Notes under the pieces: model-generated | Databases searched by the model: none | What the model was told of the DNA's origin: nothing | Seen by the model: the letters and a program-made list of their open reading frames with translations, nothing else | Position numbers and translations under genes: made by a program | Source: Clostridiales bacterium | GTDB lineage: Bacteria > Bacillota > Clostridia > Peptostreptococcales > Anaerovoracaceae | NCBI GenBank assembly: GCA_012511395.1 | Contig: JAAZGD010000052.1 | Coordinates: 1-13,907 of the forward strand | Reading direction: 5' to 3' | DNA length: 13,907 nucleotides | In this document: positions 1 through 7,332 of the stretch, piece after piece | Layout of the letters: the number at the start of each line of letters is the position of its first letter | Numbering within the stretch: position 1 is the stretch's first letter

Positions 1-269
1 AGCTTAATAAAACCAACCCTCTTTCCAAAAGGGATATGGCCCTTCTTGGAACCTTCATGTTTTTATGCCATGGGATCATAGAGACAGGTTTGCTTTTTGG
101 AGTAAACGGTGCTTCTGTAGTTACCATTACCTTAGGAAGAGCTTTAATCGCTTTAGCAGTTACCATGGTTTTTGCACGTACTCCTATAATTAAAAATATG
201 GACAATGTGACACCCATAACTAATTCTCCTGAAAAAGAAGAAGCCCTTAAGAGGTTGAAAGCAGATTAA
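1..269 (+). CDS. C-terminus of a membrane protein, probably nucleoside-recognition (gate) family; 5' end outside window
   Basis: The reading frame is open from base 3 and ends at a TAA at 267-269, so only the last 88 residues are visible. They begin LNKTNPLSKRDM, continue with hydrophobic segments containing LCHGIIETGLLFG and ITLGRALIALAVTMVF, and finish with a charged, probably cytoplasmic tail rich in Glu and Lys. The HG(L/I)IE-x-x-LLF pattern followed by a hydrophobic helix resembles, from memory, the end of nucleoside-recognition/gate-domain membrane proteins (the YjiH/SpmA-like group), but the fragment is too short to be sure. The ATG at 36 is internal and has no Shine-Dalgarno, so it is not the real start. 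No hairpin with a T-run follows; the next gene has its own promoter 8 bases downstream. Substrate unknown. Confidence 0.55.
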   Translation, partial: LNKTNPLSKRDMALLGTFMFLCHGIIETGLLFGVNGASVVTITLGRALIALAVTMVFARTPIIKNMDNVTPITNSPEKEEALKRLKAD

Positions 270-276
270 GTTAACA

Positions 277-306
277 TTTACAATCACCCTGGGTGAGTGG
301 TATAAT
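277..306 (+). promoter_or_regulatory. Sigma-A promoter of the EF-G-like gene with a dyad in its spacer
   Basis: A TTTACA -35 (277-282) and a perfect TATAAT -10 (301-306) are separated by 18 bases. The spacer contains the near-perfect dyad TCACCC-T-GGGTGA (284-296), placed where a repressor would block RNA polymerase. Just after the -10, 308-326 can fold into a small hairpin (core TGCG/CGCA, loop TTCTT) at the 5' end of the predicted transcript. A second TATAAT at 328-333 lies in the leader and has no good -35. Confidence 0.7.
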
Positions 307-363
307 TATGTGCGTTCTTCGCATGTTTATAATTAAAATTATTAGTTTGGAGGATTTATTGAT

Positions 364-2307
364 ATGAAAGGCTATAATGGCGATACCATAAGAAACGTTG
401 CGCTTTTAGGTCATGGGAACTGTGGAAAGACAACTTTTTTGGAAGCATCACTGCTTTCTACAGGGGTGATCAACAGACTGGGCAGAGTTGAGGACGGGAA
501 TACAGTGTCCGACTTTGATAAAATGGAAATTGAAAAGGGATACTCCATAGGCGCATCACTGGTGCCTGTAGAATTCAATAAAACAAAGATTAATTTTATT
601 GATACTCCGGGATTTTTCGACTTTGTGGGAGAAGTGTATTCTGCACTTCGTGCCGTTGAGGCCGCTATCATAATGGTGGATGCATCTTCAGGAATTCAAG
701 TGGGAACTGAAAAGGCGTGGGATATTTGTAAGAAGCAAAATATGCCCAGGCTTTTTGTTATAACGAAAAGTGACAAGGAAAATGTGGATATACCCAATTT
801 GATATCAGAGTTAAAAAACAAGTTTGGTACATCTGTAGTGACCCTTGAAGATAAGGATGCTTTGAATGAAGCTATAGCAGAGACTGATGAAGCTCTTTTG
901 GATAAGTTTTTTGGAGGAGAAGAGTTTACTGAAGAGGAATTTTCAGAAGGCTTGAAAAAGGGAATAGGAGACGGAAGCATTGCACCTTTGTTTATTACAT
1001 CCTCAACTAAAGGAGAGGGCATAAAGGAGGTTCTTGAAGGTATAGTGAACTATGTGCCAAGTCCTTCCCACAAAAAGCCCATAAAGGCAGTTAACGACAG
1101 GGATGAAGAAATCGAATTATCCGTGGATCCCCAGGGAAAGCCTGTAGGCTTTGTTTTCAAAACTATTGCAGATCCGTTTTTAGGAAAAATTAACTTGATA
1201 AAAGTAGTCTCGGGAACATTTTCCCAAGGAATGGAGTGTTACAACTCCCGTTCGGAAAAGTCGGAAAAGATGGGTTCCCTGTTTTACTTAAGAGGAAAGA
1301 ATCAAATTGAAGCAGGAACCATCCCTGCGGGAGATATAGTGGCAGCTGCCAAGCTTCAAAATACCGAAACGGGAGATACCTTAAGCCAAAAGGGAAACGT
1401 TGTAACACTTCCTGTCATCGATTTTCCCCAGCCTTCACTTTTTGTGGCAGTTGAGCCAAAGTCAAAGGGAGAAGAGGAGAAGGTGGCTTCAGGTCTTGCC
1501 AAGCTAATGGAGGAGGATCCATCCTTCATACTTGAAAGAAATCCTGAAACGAGACAAACGCTCTTAGGGGGCCAAGGTGAGCAGCAGCTTTCAATCGTCA
1601 CAGCCAAGCTTAAGGATAAATTTGGAGTTGAGGTCAGCACCGTACCAAGAAGAATCGCTTATAGAGAGACTATTAAAGGCTCATCAGATGTTCAGGGGAA
1701 GCATAAAAAGCAATCCGGCGGGGCAGGTCAGTACGGTGATGTGCATATAAAATTTTCGCCTTCAACGGAGGAATTTGAGTTTTCAGAGGAACTCTTTGGA
1801 GGTTCTGTACCTAAAAACTATGTGCCCGCTGTAGAAAAGGGCTTAAGGGAAAGTATGGACAAAGGTCCTCTGGCAGGTTATAAGGTGGTAAATGTTAAGG
1901 CAGTTCTTTATGACGGTTCATACCACGATGTGGATTCAAATGAAATGGCCTTTAAAATAGCGGCTTCCTTAGCCTTCAAAAAGGGAATTGTGGAAGCAAA
2001 GCCCTGTCTTCTGGAGCCTGTAATGTATGTGGAAGTATTTGTTCCCGACGAGTATACAGGAGATGTTATGGGTGATATGAACAAGAGAAGGGGAAAAATC
2101 CTTGGCATGGAACCTCAGCTGGGCGGCGGTCAGAAGCTTATGGCTGAAGCACCTCAGGCGGAGCTCTTTGATTATTCGGTGGTTTTAAGGTCCATGACAC
2201 AGGCAAGAGGTTACTTCACCATGAGATTTGAAAGATATGAGGAGGTTCCTTCCCATCTTGCGGAGAAGATAATAGCGGCCAACAAGGCTGAAGAAGAGGA
2301 AAAGTAA
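364..2307 (+). CDS. EF-G-like translational GTPase (EF-G2/FusA paralogue)
   Basis: This is a 647-residue translation-factor GTPase with the domain order of EF-G. The G domain has a P-loop GHGNCGKTT (16-24), a switch-I region EKGYSI (57-62) where canonical EF-G has ERGITI, DTPG (80-83), and TKSD (134-137) in place of NKxD. Domain II lies around 250-350. Domain IV is well kept (VPKNYVPAVEKG and LYDGSYHDVDSNEMAFK), as is domain V (YTGDVMGDMNKRRG and RSMTQARGYFTMRFERYEEVP). It is about 45 residues shorter than housekeeping EF-G (about 690). The variant G motifs, and the absence of rpsL/rpsG/tuf neighbours, fit the EF-G-like EF-G2 class rather than the main translocase. The exact role of that class is unsettled; ribosome binding is expected. 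The start is supported by GGAGGA at 349-354, nine bases upstream. It appears monocistronic, with its own promoter and terminator. TetM-type ribosome protection is less likely because the domain IV loop looks EF-G-like. Confidence 0.88.
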   Translation: MKGYNGDTIRNVALLGHGNCGKTTFLEASLLSTGVINRLGRVEDGNTVSDFDKMEIEKGYSIGASLVPVEFNKTKINFIDTPGFFDFVGEVYSALRAVEAAIIMVDASSGIQVGTEKAWDICKKQNMPRLFVITKSDKENVDIPNLISELKNKFGTSVVTLEDKDALNEAIAETDEALLDKFFGGEEFTEEEFSEGLKKGIGDGSIAPLFITSSTKGEGIKEVLEGIVNYVPSPSHKKPIKAVNDRDEEIELSVDPQGKPVGFVFKTIADPFLGKINLIKVVSGTFSQGMECYNSRSEKSEKMGSLFYLRGKNQIEAGTIPAGDIVAAAKLQNTETGDTLSQKGNVVTLPVIDFPQPSLFVAVEPKSKGEEEKVASGLAKLMEEDPSFILERNPETRQTLLGGQGEQQLSIVTAKLKDKFGVEVSTVPRRIAYRETIKGSSDVQGKHKKQSGGAGQYGDVHIKFSPSTEEFEFSEELFGGSVPKNYVPAVEKGLRESMDKGPLAGYKVVNVKAVLYDGSYHDVDSNEMAFKIAASLAFKKGIVEAKPCLLEPVMYVEVFVPDEYTGDVMGDMNKRRGKILGMEPQLGGGQKLMAEAPQAELFDYSVVLRSMTQARGYFTMRFERYEEVPSHLAEKIIAANKAEEEEK

Positions 2308-2330
2308 GGATAAACAGAGAAATATTTGAA

Positions 2331-2358
2331 AGGCGGCACTAACAATGCCGTCTTTTTT
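2331..2358 (+). terminator. Rho-independent terminator after the EF-G-like gene
   Basis: Bases 2331-2338 (AGGCGGCA) pair with 2346-2353 (TGCCGTCT) through eight pairs, one of them G-U, closing a seven-base loop; a run of six T follows (2353-2358). It starts 23 bases after the upstream stop and separates that gene from the ilv operon. Confidence 0.88.
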
Positions 2359-2362
2359 GTGA

Positions 2363-2398
2363 TTTTACACAAAAAATATTGACTTTTTTCGTGTAAAA
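2363..2398 (+). promoter_or_regulatory. Long inverted repeat enclosing the ilvB -35 box (candidate operator)
   Basis: The left arm 2363-2376 (TTTTACACAAAAAA) pairs with the right arm 2385-2398 (TTTTTCGTGTAAAA) at 13 of 14 positions, with one A/C mismatch at 2371/2390. The eight-base centre 2377-2384 holds the -35 hexamer TTGACT. The symmetric outer core is TTTTACAC/GTGTAAAA. It lies upstream of the predicted transcription start, so it acts as DNA rather than as an RNA leader and looks like an operator. The cognate regulator is unknown; I cannot match it to the CodY consensus. Confidence 0.6.
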
Positions 2399-2406
2399 GA
2401 TATAAT
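2379..2406 (+). promoter_or_regulatory. Sigma-A promoter of the ilvBNCD operon
   Basis: TTGACT (-35, 2379-2384) and TATAAT (-10, 2401-2406) are 16 bases apart. Transcription should start near 2413, giving a leader of only about 30 bases before ilvB, which contains the Shine-Dalgarno GGGGAGG (2425-2431). That leaves no room for a T-box or peptide attenuator. Confidence 0.8.
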
Positions 2407-2441
2407 TCTACTATGTTTACTTTAGGGGAGGATGAAGAAAA

Positions 2442-4106
2442 ATGAGAATAACAGGGGCAGATATCATAATGGAGGTGCTTTTGGACCATGATGTAACCAC
2501 CGTATTCGGCTATCCCGGCGGAGCAGCTTTGTTTACATATGATGCACTATATAAATACAGGGATAAAATTAAGCATATTCTAACGGCCCATGAGCAAGGA
2601 GCCTGCCACGGGGCAGACGGATTTGCCCGTTCCACAGGGAAAACGGGAGTGGTGTTTGCAACAAGCGGCCCTGGGGCTACCAATCTTGTGACGGGAATTG
2701 CCACAGCTTTTATGGACAGCGTGCCTTTGGTGGCAATAACTGCCAATGTGCCAACTTCAATGATTGGAAAGGATTCCTTTCAAGAAATTTATATTACAGG
2801 AATCACCATGTCCATAACCAAGCATAATTTTCTTGTAAATAAAGTTGAAAATCTGGAGGACGCATTGAGGCAGGCTTTTAGGATTGCAAATTCCGGAAGA
2901 AAGGGCCCTGTACTGGTGGATGTAACAAAGGATGTTACCGCAGCTCTTTGGGATTATGAAAATAAGGAACCTCTGCCTTTGGATGAACATCCTAACCATA
3001 TAAAGGAAGATACCATAAAGGAAATTGCCGATCTTGTAAACAGCGCTGAAAGGCCGGTGCTTTATGTGGGAGGGGGAGCAGCCGCTTCAGGCAGTGCATC
3101 AATTATTCAGGAGTTTTCGGAAAAAGCCGATATTCCTTTGACTCATACCATGATGGCCGCAGGTATAGTAGGTTATGAGAATCCTAAAAATTTAGGTATG
3201 TTGGGGATGCATGGATCTGTGGCTGCCAATAAGGCTGTGGACAAATCAGATCTGGTTCTGGCTTTGGGCACCAGGTTTTCAGATAGAGTAGCTTTAAACC
3301 CGGATAAGTTTGCGCCGGAAGCTAAGATAGTCCAGGTGGATATAGACAGAAGCGAAATCAATAAAAATGTTCTGGTGGATTATTCGGTAATTTGCGATGT
3401 TAAGGAATTCCTTGAGAAACTGATGCCGCTGATTATGGAGAAAAAACATCTTGAGTGGGATGAGAGAATAGAAAAATGGAAGGGCAAACTGTCTCAGCCG
3501 AAAAACGAGGGACCTTATCTGTGTCCCGATGATTTAATAGAAACGGTTTGCAAAATGACAGATAAGGAAACCGTTTACGTTACCGATGTGGGACAACACC
3601 AGATGTGGGCTGCCCAATATCTACATCATTACAACACCAGAGCATTTCTCACAAGCGGTGGATTGGGTACCATGGGTTACGGATATGGCGCCGCAATAGG
3701 AGCTCAAATCGGCAACCCTGACAAGAGAGTAATTCACTTAACAGGAGATGGATCCTTTCATATGAACATGAATGAAGCCTGTACTGCGGTATCAAATAAT
3801 CTTCCTATTATAACCTTGATCTTTGATAACAGAGTATTGGGTATGGTATACCAGTGGCAGAACAGCTTCTATGAAGGAAGACATTCCCAGACTACTCCTG
3901 AGAGAGTTACAAACTTTAAAAAAGTGGCAGAGGGCTTCGGCGCAAAGGGCTATGAGGTAAATTCCATAAGCGAGTTCCAAAAAGTATTTAAAGAGGCTCT
4001 CAAGGAAAAAGGACCTGTATGGATTGACTGTGCCATTGATAAGTGTGAGAAGGTTCTTCCCATGATACCTAACGGCGGCACAGTAGCAGATATGATACTT
4101 GATTAG
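2442..4106 (+). CDS. ilvB: Acetolactate synthase (acetohydroxyacid synthase), large catalytic subunit
   Basis: This enzyme condenses two pyruvates to 2-acetolactate, or pyruvate with 2-oxobutyrate to 2-aceto-2-hydroxybutyrate, using thiamine diphosphate, Mg2+ and FAD: the first common step of branched-chain amino acid synthesis. At 554 residues it has the usual family length. Visible marks are FGYPGGA (22-28), the thiamine-activating Glu51 in AHEQGA, SGPGATNLVTG in the N-terminal pyrimidine-binding domain, GKDSFQE (109-115), a central FAD-type domain around 190-330, and the diphosphate/Mg motif GDGSFHMNMNE starting at Gly435, followed by DNRVLGMVYQWQ. These features separate it from catabolic AlsS-type enzymes, as does the adjacent regulatory subunit gene. 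The start has GGGGAGG ten bases upstream and the N-terminus aligns with the family. It is first in ilvBNCD, with 15 bases to ilvN. Confidence 0.96.
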   Translation: MRITGADIIMEVLLDHDVTTVFGYPGGAALFTYDALYKYRDKIKHILTAHEQGACHGADGFARSTGKTGVVFATSGPGATNLVTGIATAFMDSVPLVAITANVPTSMIGKDSFQEIYITGITMSITKHNFLVNKVENLEDALRQAFRIANSGRKGPVLVDVTKDVTAALWDYENKEPLPLDEHPNHIKEDTIKEIADLVNSAERPVLYVGGGAAASGSASIIQEFSEKADIPLTHTMMAAGIVGYENPKNLGMLGMHGSVAANKAVDKSDLVLALGTRFSDRVALNPDKFAPEAKIVQVDIDRSEINKNVLVDYSVICDVKEFLEKLMPLIMEKKHLEWDERIEKWKGKLSQPKNEGPYLCPDDLIETVCKMTDKETVYVTDVGQHQMWAAQYLHHYNTRAFLTSGGLGTMGYGYGAAIGAQIGNPDKRVIHLTGDGSFHMNMNEACTAVSNNLPIITLIFDNRVLGMVYQWQNSFYEGRHSQTTPERVTNFKKVAEGFGAKGYEVNSISEFQKVFKEALKEKGPVWIDCAIDKCEKVLPMIPNGGTVADMILD

Positions 4107-4121
4107 GAGGAAAGGCAAAAG

Positions 4122-4640
4122 ATGAATGTAAGAAGAGAAAGAGAAGGGCCAAAACCTGTGGTAAGACAAGTTGTTACCCTTATGGTGGAAGATCAGCCCA
4201 ATGTTATGGCCAGGATTACAAGCCTTTTTGGAAGAAGGAATTTTAACATTAACACTTTGTCCGCTTCCGAGACAAATATCCCGGGACTTACAAGGGTGAC
4301 TATTGTTGTAAGCTGTGATGATGAAAACGCATTATGGCAGATCATCACACAGGTTGAGAAGCTGGAGGTGGTCAAGTCCAGCAAGATTCTTGATATGGAT
4401 AAAACTCTTTACAGAGAATTGCTGCTTTTGAAGATAGCGACTGATAAAGATACAAGAACCTCCATAAAGGAGATTGCGGATATTTACAGGGCCAGAATTA
4501 TTGATCTTTCCAAGGACAGTATGGTTATAGAGCTGACAGGGTCTCCTGCAAAGCTTGATGGCTTTATGAATATGTTGAACTGCTATAATATTATTGAGGT
4601 GAGCAGAACAGGCGTAACAGGTATTGAACGATCAATATAG
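4122..4640 (+). CDS. ilvN: Acetolactate synthase, small regulatory subunit
   Basis: This subunit binds and activates IlvB and normally carries valine feedback inhibition. At 172 residues it is a typical small subunit, with an N-terminal ACT domain (about 16-90) and an ALS_ss_C domain (about 95-170, containing LLLKI and ELTGSPAKLDGFM). A charged N-terminal extension of about 13 residues (MNVRREREGPKPV) precedes the ACT domain. The effector loop reads VEDQPNVMARI, where E. coli IlvH has LENESGALSRV: positions matching IlvH Asn11 and Gly14 are Asp24 and Asn27, and Gly27 of IlvH is Asn40. Asn42 (IlvH Asn29) is kept. I infer that valine response may differ; see findings. AGGAGG at 4105-4110 overlaps the ilvB stop codon, giving a tightly coupled gene pair. 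ilvC follows after 25 bases. Confidence 0.94.
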   Translation: MNVRREREGPKPVVRQVVTLMVEDQPNVMARITSLFGRRNFNINTLSASETNIPGLTRVTIVVSCDDENALWQIITQVEKLEVVKSSKILDMDKTLYRELLLLKIATDKDTRTSIKEIADIYRARIIDLSKDSMVIELTGSPAKLDGFMNMLNCYNIIEVSRTGVTGIERSI

Positions 4641-4648
4641 AAACAGAA

Positions 4649-4654
4649 AAGGAG
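4649..4654 (+). promoter_or_regulatory. Ribosome binding site that decides the ilvC start
   Basis: AAGGAG stands 11 bases before ATG 4666 but only two bases before ATG 4657. The in-frame ATG at 4624 lies upstream of this site and inside ilvN. This makes 4666 the best start. Confidence 0.7.
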
Positions 4655-4665
4655 CTATGAAAGAA

Positions 4666-5661
4666 ATGGTCAAAAAGTATTATGATGCAGATTGTAATTT
4701 AGGACTCTTCGACGGAAAAACAGTGGCTGTAATGGGGTTCGGAAGTCAAGGTCACGCCCATGCCTTAAACCTTAAGGACTCAGGCGTAAATGTGATTGTG
4801 GGTTTAAGAAGTGATTCCAAATCCTTTAAGGAAGCTGAAAAAGCCGGCCTCAAGGTTATGGAGGTGCAGGAAGCAGCTGAAAATGCAGATGTGGTAATGA
4901 TGCTTCTGCCCGATGAGGTTCAGGCAAAAATATATAAAGAACAGATTGAGCCCCACATGAGCGAAGGAAAGATTCTTATGTTCGCTCACGGTTTTAATAT
5001 TCACTTTCATCAAATTCAGCCTGAAGAAAATCTTGATGTAATAATGGTGGCACCAAAGGGCCCGGGACATACAGTCCGCTCCCAGTACCTTGAGGGAAAA
5101 GGTGTACCCAGTTTAATCGCTGTCTATCAGGATTTTTCCGGCAAAGCAAAGGAATACGCTCTGGGCTATGCACAAGGAATAGGGGCAGGAAGGGCAGGTA
5201 TTCTTGAAACAACCTTCAAGGAAGAAACTGAAACTGACTTATTCGGAGAGCAGGCAGTGCTCTGCGGCGGTGTTACGGAGCTTATGAAAGCAGGCTTTGA
5301 TACCCTTGTAGAAGCAGGATATGCTCCCGAAATGGCATACTTTGAATGTGTACATGAGATGAAGCTCATAGTTGACCTTATAAACTCAGGAGGCTTTGAC
5401 ATGATGAGATACTCAATCTCAAATACGGCTGAGTATGGGGATTACAGAACAGGCAAGAGAATTATTACGGAAGAAACAAGAAAAGAGATGAAGAAGGTTC
5501 TTCTTGAGATACAGGACGGTACCTTTGCCACAGAGTTCATACAGGAATTCAACGCAGGAGGCAGGGCAAGATTTTTAGCTTCAAGAGCAAAGGAAGCCGA
5601 ACATCTCCTCTGTAAGGTGGGTAAAGATTTAAGAGCTATGATGAGCTGGCTTAAAAAGTAA
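4666..5661 (+). CDS. ilvC: Ketol-acid reductoisomerase, class I (short form)
   Basis: It isomerises and reduces 2-acetolactate to 2,3-dihydroxyisovalerate, and performs the parallel reaction for isoleucine, using NAD(P)H and Mg2+. From ATG 4666 the protein is 331 residues and starts MVKKYYDADCNL, matching the usual class I start and length (about 330). The frame is open to an ATG at 4624, but that would overlap ilvN by 17 bases without a Shine-Dalgarno. The Rossmann motif is GFGSQGHAHALN (24-35). The cofactor loop is GLRSDSKSF (46-54), with an acidic Asp50. Catalytic His108 is in AHGF. Metal ligands are Asp191 and Glu195 (TDLFGEQ) and Glu227 and Glu231 (ECVHE). There is a single C-terminal knotted domain, so it is not the long class II type. 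It is third in the ilv operon, and its stop codon is part of the next gene's ribosome binding site. Confidence 0.95.
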   Translation: MVKKYYDADCNLGLFDGKTVAVMGFGSQGHAHALNLKDSGVNVIVGLRSDSKSFKEAEKAGLKVMEVQEAAENADVVMMLLPDEVQAKIYKEQIEPHMSEGKILMFAHGFNIHFHQIQPEENLDVIMVAPKGPGHTVRSQYLEGKGVPSLIAVYQDFSGKAKEYALGYAQGIGAGRAGILETTFKEETETDLFGEQAVLCGGVTELMKAGFDTLVEAGYAPEMAYFECVHEMKLIVDLINSGGFDMMRYSISNTAEYGDYRTGKRIITEETRKEMKKVLLEIQDGTFATEFIQEFNAGGRARFLASRAKEAEHLLCKVGKDLRAMMSWLKK

Positions 5662-5665
5662 GGAG
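5660..5665 (+). promoter_or_regulatory. Ribosome binding site of ilvD, overlapping the ilvC stop
   Basis: AAGGAG shares its first two bases with the ilvC TAA. Spacing is five bases to ATG 5671 and two to ATG 5668, so the second of the tandem ATGs is favoured. Confidence 0.6.
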
Positions 5666-5670
5666 TTATG

Positions 5671-7332
5671 ATGAAAAGAAGCGATCAGGTAACTGAAGGA
5701 ATTGAAAGAGCTCCCATGAGAAGCCTGTTTTATGCCATGGGATATACGAAGGAGGAGCTGGAAAAACCTTTAGTAGGAATAATATCTGCTTTCAGTGAAA
5801 TCGTGCCGGGCCACGTACACCTGGAAAAGATAACAGATGCAGTTAAGAAAGGAGTATTAACGGCAGGAGGAACTCCTATTCTCATGCCTTCCATCGGAGT
5901 CTGTGACGGTATAGCCATGGGCCATGAAGGAATGAAATACAGTTTACCCAGCAGGGAGCTTATTGCAGACAGCGTGGAGACCATGGTAAATGCCCACTGT
6001 CTTGATGCGGTAGTTTTAGTGCCAAGCTGCGATAAAATTGTACCGGGAATGGTCATGGGAGCTTTAAGGGTAAATGTGCCCACCGTCCTTTGTTCAGGAG
6101 GGCCCATGCTTGCAGGAACAGTGGACGGTGAAGAAGTAAGTCTTTCTAAAATCTTTGAAGCTGTGGGAGCAAGAAAGGCAGATTTAATAGATGACGAGAA
6201 GATGATGGAGTACGAGCAAGGAGTATGTCCCGGCTGCGGATCCTGTGCAGGAATGTACACGGCAAACAGCATGAACTGCCTTTGTGAAGCAATAGGTATT
6301 GCCCTTCCCGGAAACGGCACCATACCTGCTGTCTATAACGGAAGAATCAGGTTGGCAAAAGATGCAGGGAAAGCCGTTATGAGTATGGTGGAAAAGGATA
6401 TTAAAATAAAAGATGTAATAAATGAAAAATCTTTGAGAAACGGCATAGCCTGCGATATGGCTCTGGGATGTTCCACTAACAGCGTCTTACACCTTCTTGC
6501 CATAGCCTACGAAGCATCGGTTCCCTTAAAGCTAGAAACATTTAATCAGTACAGTGAAAAGGTGCCCAATCTCTGTCATCTGGCACCTACAGGACCTTAC
6601 CATATGCAGGACCTTGATATGGCAGGCGGAGTACAAGGTGTGATGAAAGAGCTTTCAAAGAAAGAGGCTCTTAATTTGGATGTGATGACAGTTACAGGCA
6701 GTACCCTGAGAGAAAATTTAAAGGAGGCGGCTGTAAAGAATTACGAAGTTATAAGGCCTGCGGAGGATCCTTACAGCGTAAACGGAGGAATTGCGATTCT
6801 ATGGGGAAATATCGCAAAGGAAGGGGCTGTTGTAAAGAGAAGCGCCGTCTCTTCTGAAATGCTGGTTCATTCAGGACCTGCAAGAGTATATGACAGCGAA
6901 GACGAAGCTATTAAAGATATATATGAAGGGAAAATTAAAGCAGGTGATGTGGTAGTCATACGATACGAGGGGCCAAAGGGCGGTCCTGTTATGAGAGAGA
7001 TGCTGAATCCCACCAGTGCTTTAGCCGGCATGGGATTGGATAAATCCGTGGCTCTCATAACTGACGGCAGATTCAGCGGGGCATCAAGAGGCGCATCTAT
7101 CGGTCATGTAAGCCCGGAGGCTGCAGCTTGCGGTGAAATTTCCCTCATAAAGGAAGGGGATATTATTGATATTAATATCCCTGACTATAGTTTAAATGTG
7201 AGATTGTCTGAGGATGAGCTTGACGCAAGAAGGAATACTTGCGAAATAAAAGGCCCAAAGGTTAAGACGGGCTGGCTTTACAGATATCAGAGGATGGTGG
7301 CTTCAGGTTCGGAAGGAGCAGTTTTAAAGTAA
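5671..7332 (+). CDS. ilvD: Dihydroxy-acid dehydratase, E. coli-like Fe-S class
   Basis: It dehydrates 2,3-dihydroxyisovalerate (and the isoleucine homologue) to the 2-oxo acid, the third step encoded by this operon. From ATG 5671 it is 553 residues, the normal length. Cluster and active-site marks are Cys120 and Lys122 in SCDKIVPGM, Asp79 in CDGIAMGHEGMKYSLPSRE, and Cys192 in CPGCGSCAGMYTANSMNC. At the place where [2Fe-2S] enzymes carry a first cluster cysteine (PCN or TCN motif), this protein has VPGHVHL, as E. coli IlvD does, so an oxygen-labile [4Fe-4S] cluster is inferred. The C-terminal domain contains GGPVMREMLNPTSAL and ITDGRFSGASRGASIGHVSPEA. It ends the ilv operon. Its last nine bases overlap the end of the convergent ATPase gene, and I see no standard terminator after it. 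Family members acting on sugar acids are less likely in this operon. Confidence 0.95.
   Translation: MKRSDQVTEGIERAPMRSLFYAMGYTKEELEKPLVGIISAFSEIVPGHVHLEKITDAVKKGVLTAGGTPILMPSIGVCDGIAMGHEGMKYSLPSRELIADSVETMVNAHCLDAVVLVPSCDKIVPGMVMGALRVNVPTVLCSGGPMLAGTVDGEEVSLSKIFEAVGARKADLIDDEKMMEYEQGVCPGCGSCAGMYTANSMNCLCEAIGIALPGNGTIPAVYNGRIRLAKDAGKAVMSMVEKDIKIKDVINEKSLRNGIACDMALGCSTNSVLHLLAIAYEASVPLKLETFNQYSEKVPNLCHLAPTGPYHMQDLDMAGGVQGVMKELSKKEALNLDVMTVTGSTLRENLKEAAVKNYEVIRPAEDPYSVNGGIAILWGNIAKEGAVVKRSAVSSEMLVHSGPARVYDSEDEAIKDIYEGKIKAGDVVVIRYEGPKGGPVMREMLNPTSALAGMGLDKSVALITDGRFSGASRGASIGHVSPEAAACGEISLIKEGDIIDINIPDYSLNVRLSEDELDARRNTCEIKGPKVKTGWLYRYQRMVASGSEGAVLK

Noticed and set aside
328..333. Second TATAAT upstream of the EF-G-like gene
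   Set aside because: No acceptable -35 at 16-18 bases, and the upstream promoter is far better.
2399..2441. T-box, riboswitch or peptide attenuator before ilvB
   Set aside because: The leader after the predicted start is about 30 bases and shows no T-box sequence, stem series or leader peptide.
4624..4665. A longer ilvC start at ATG 4624
   Set aside because: It overlaps ilvN, has no Shine-Dalgarno, and adds 14 residues absent from the family; AAGGAG at 4649-4654 fits ATG 4666.
5730..6323. Open frame of 197 codons on the minus strand within ilvD
   Set aside because: Antisense to well-conserved ilvD codons, with no family features; a shadow frame.
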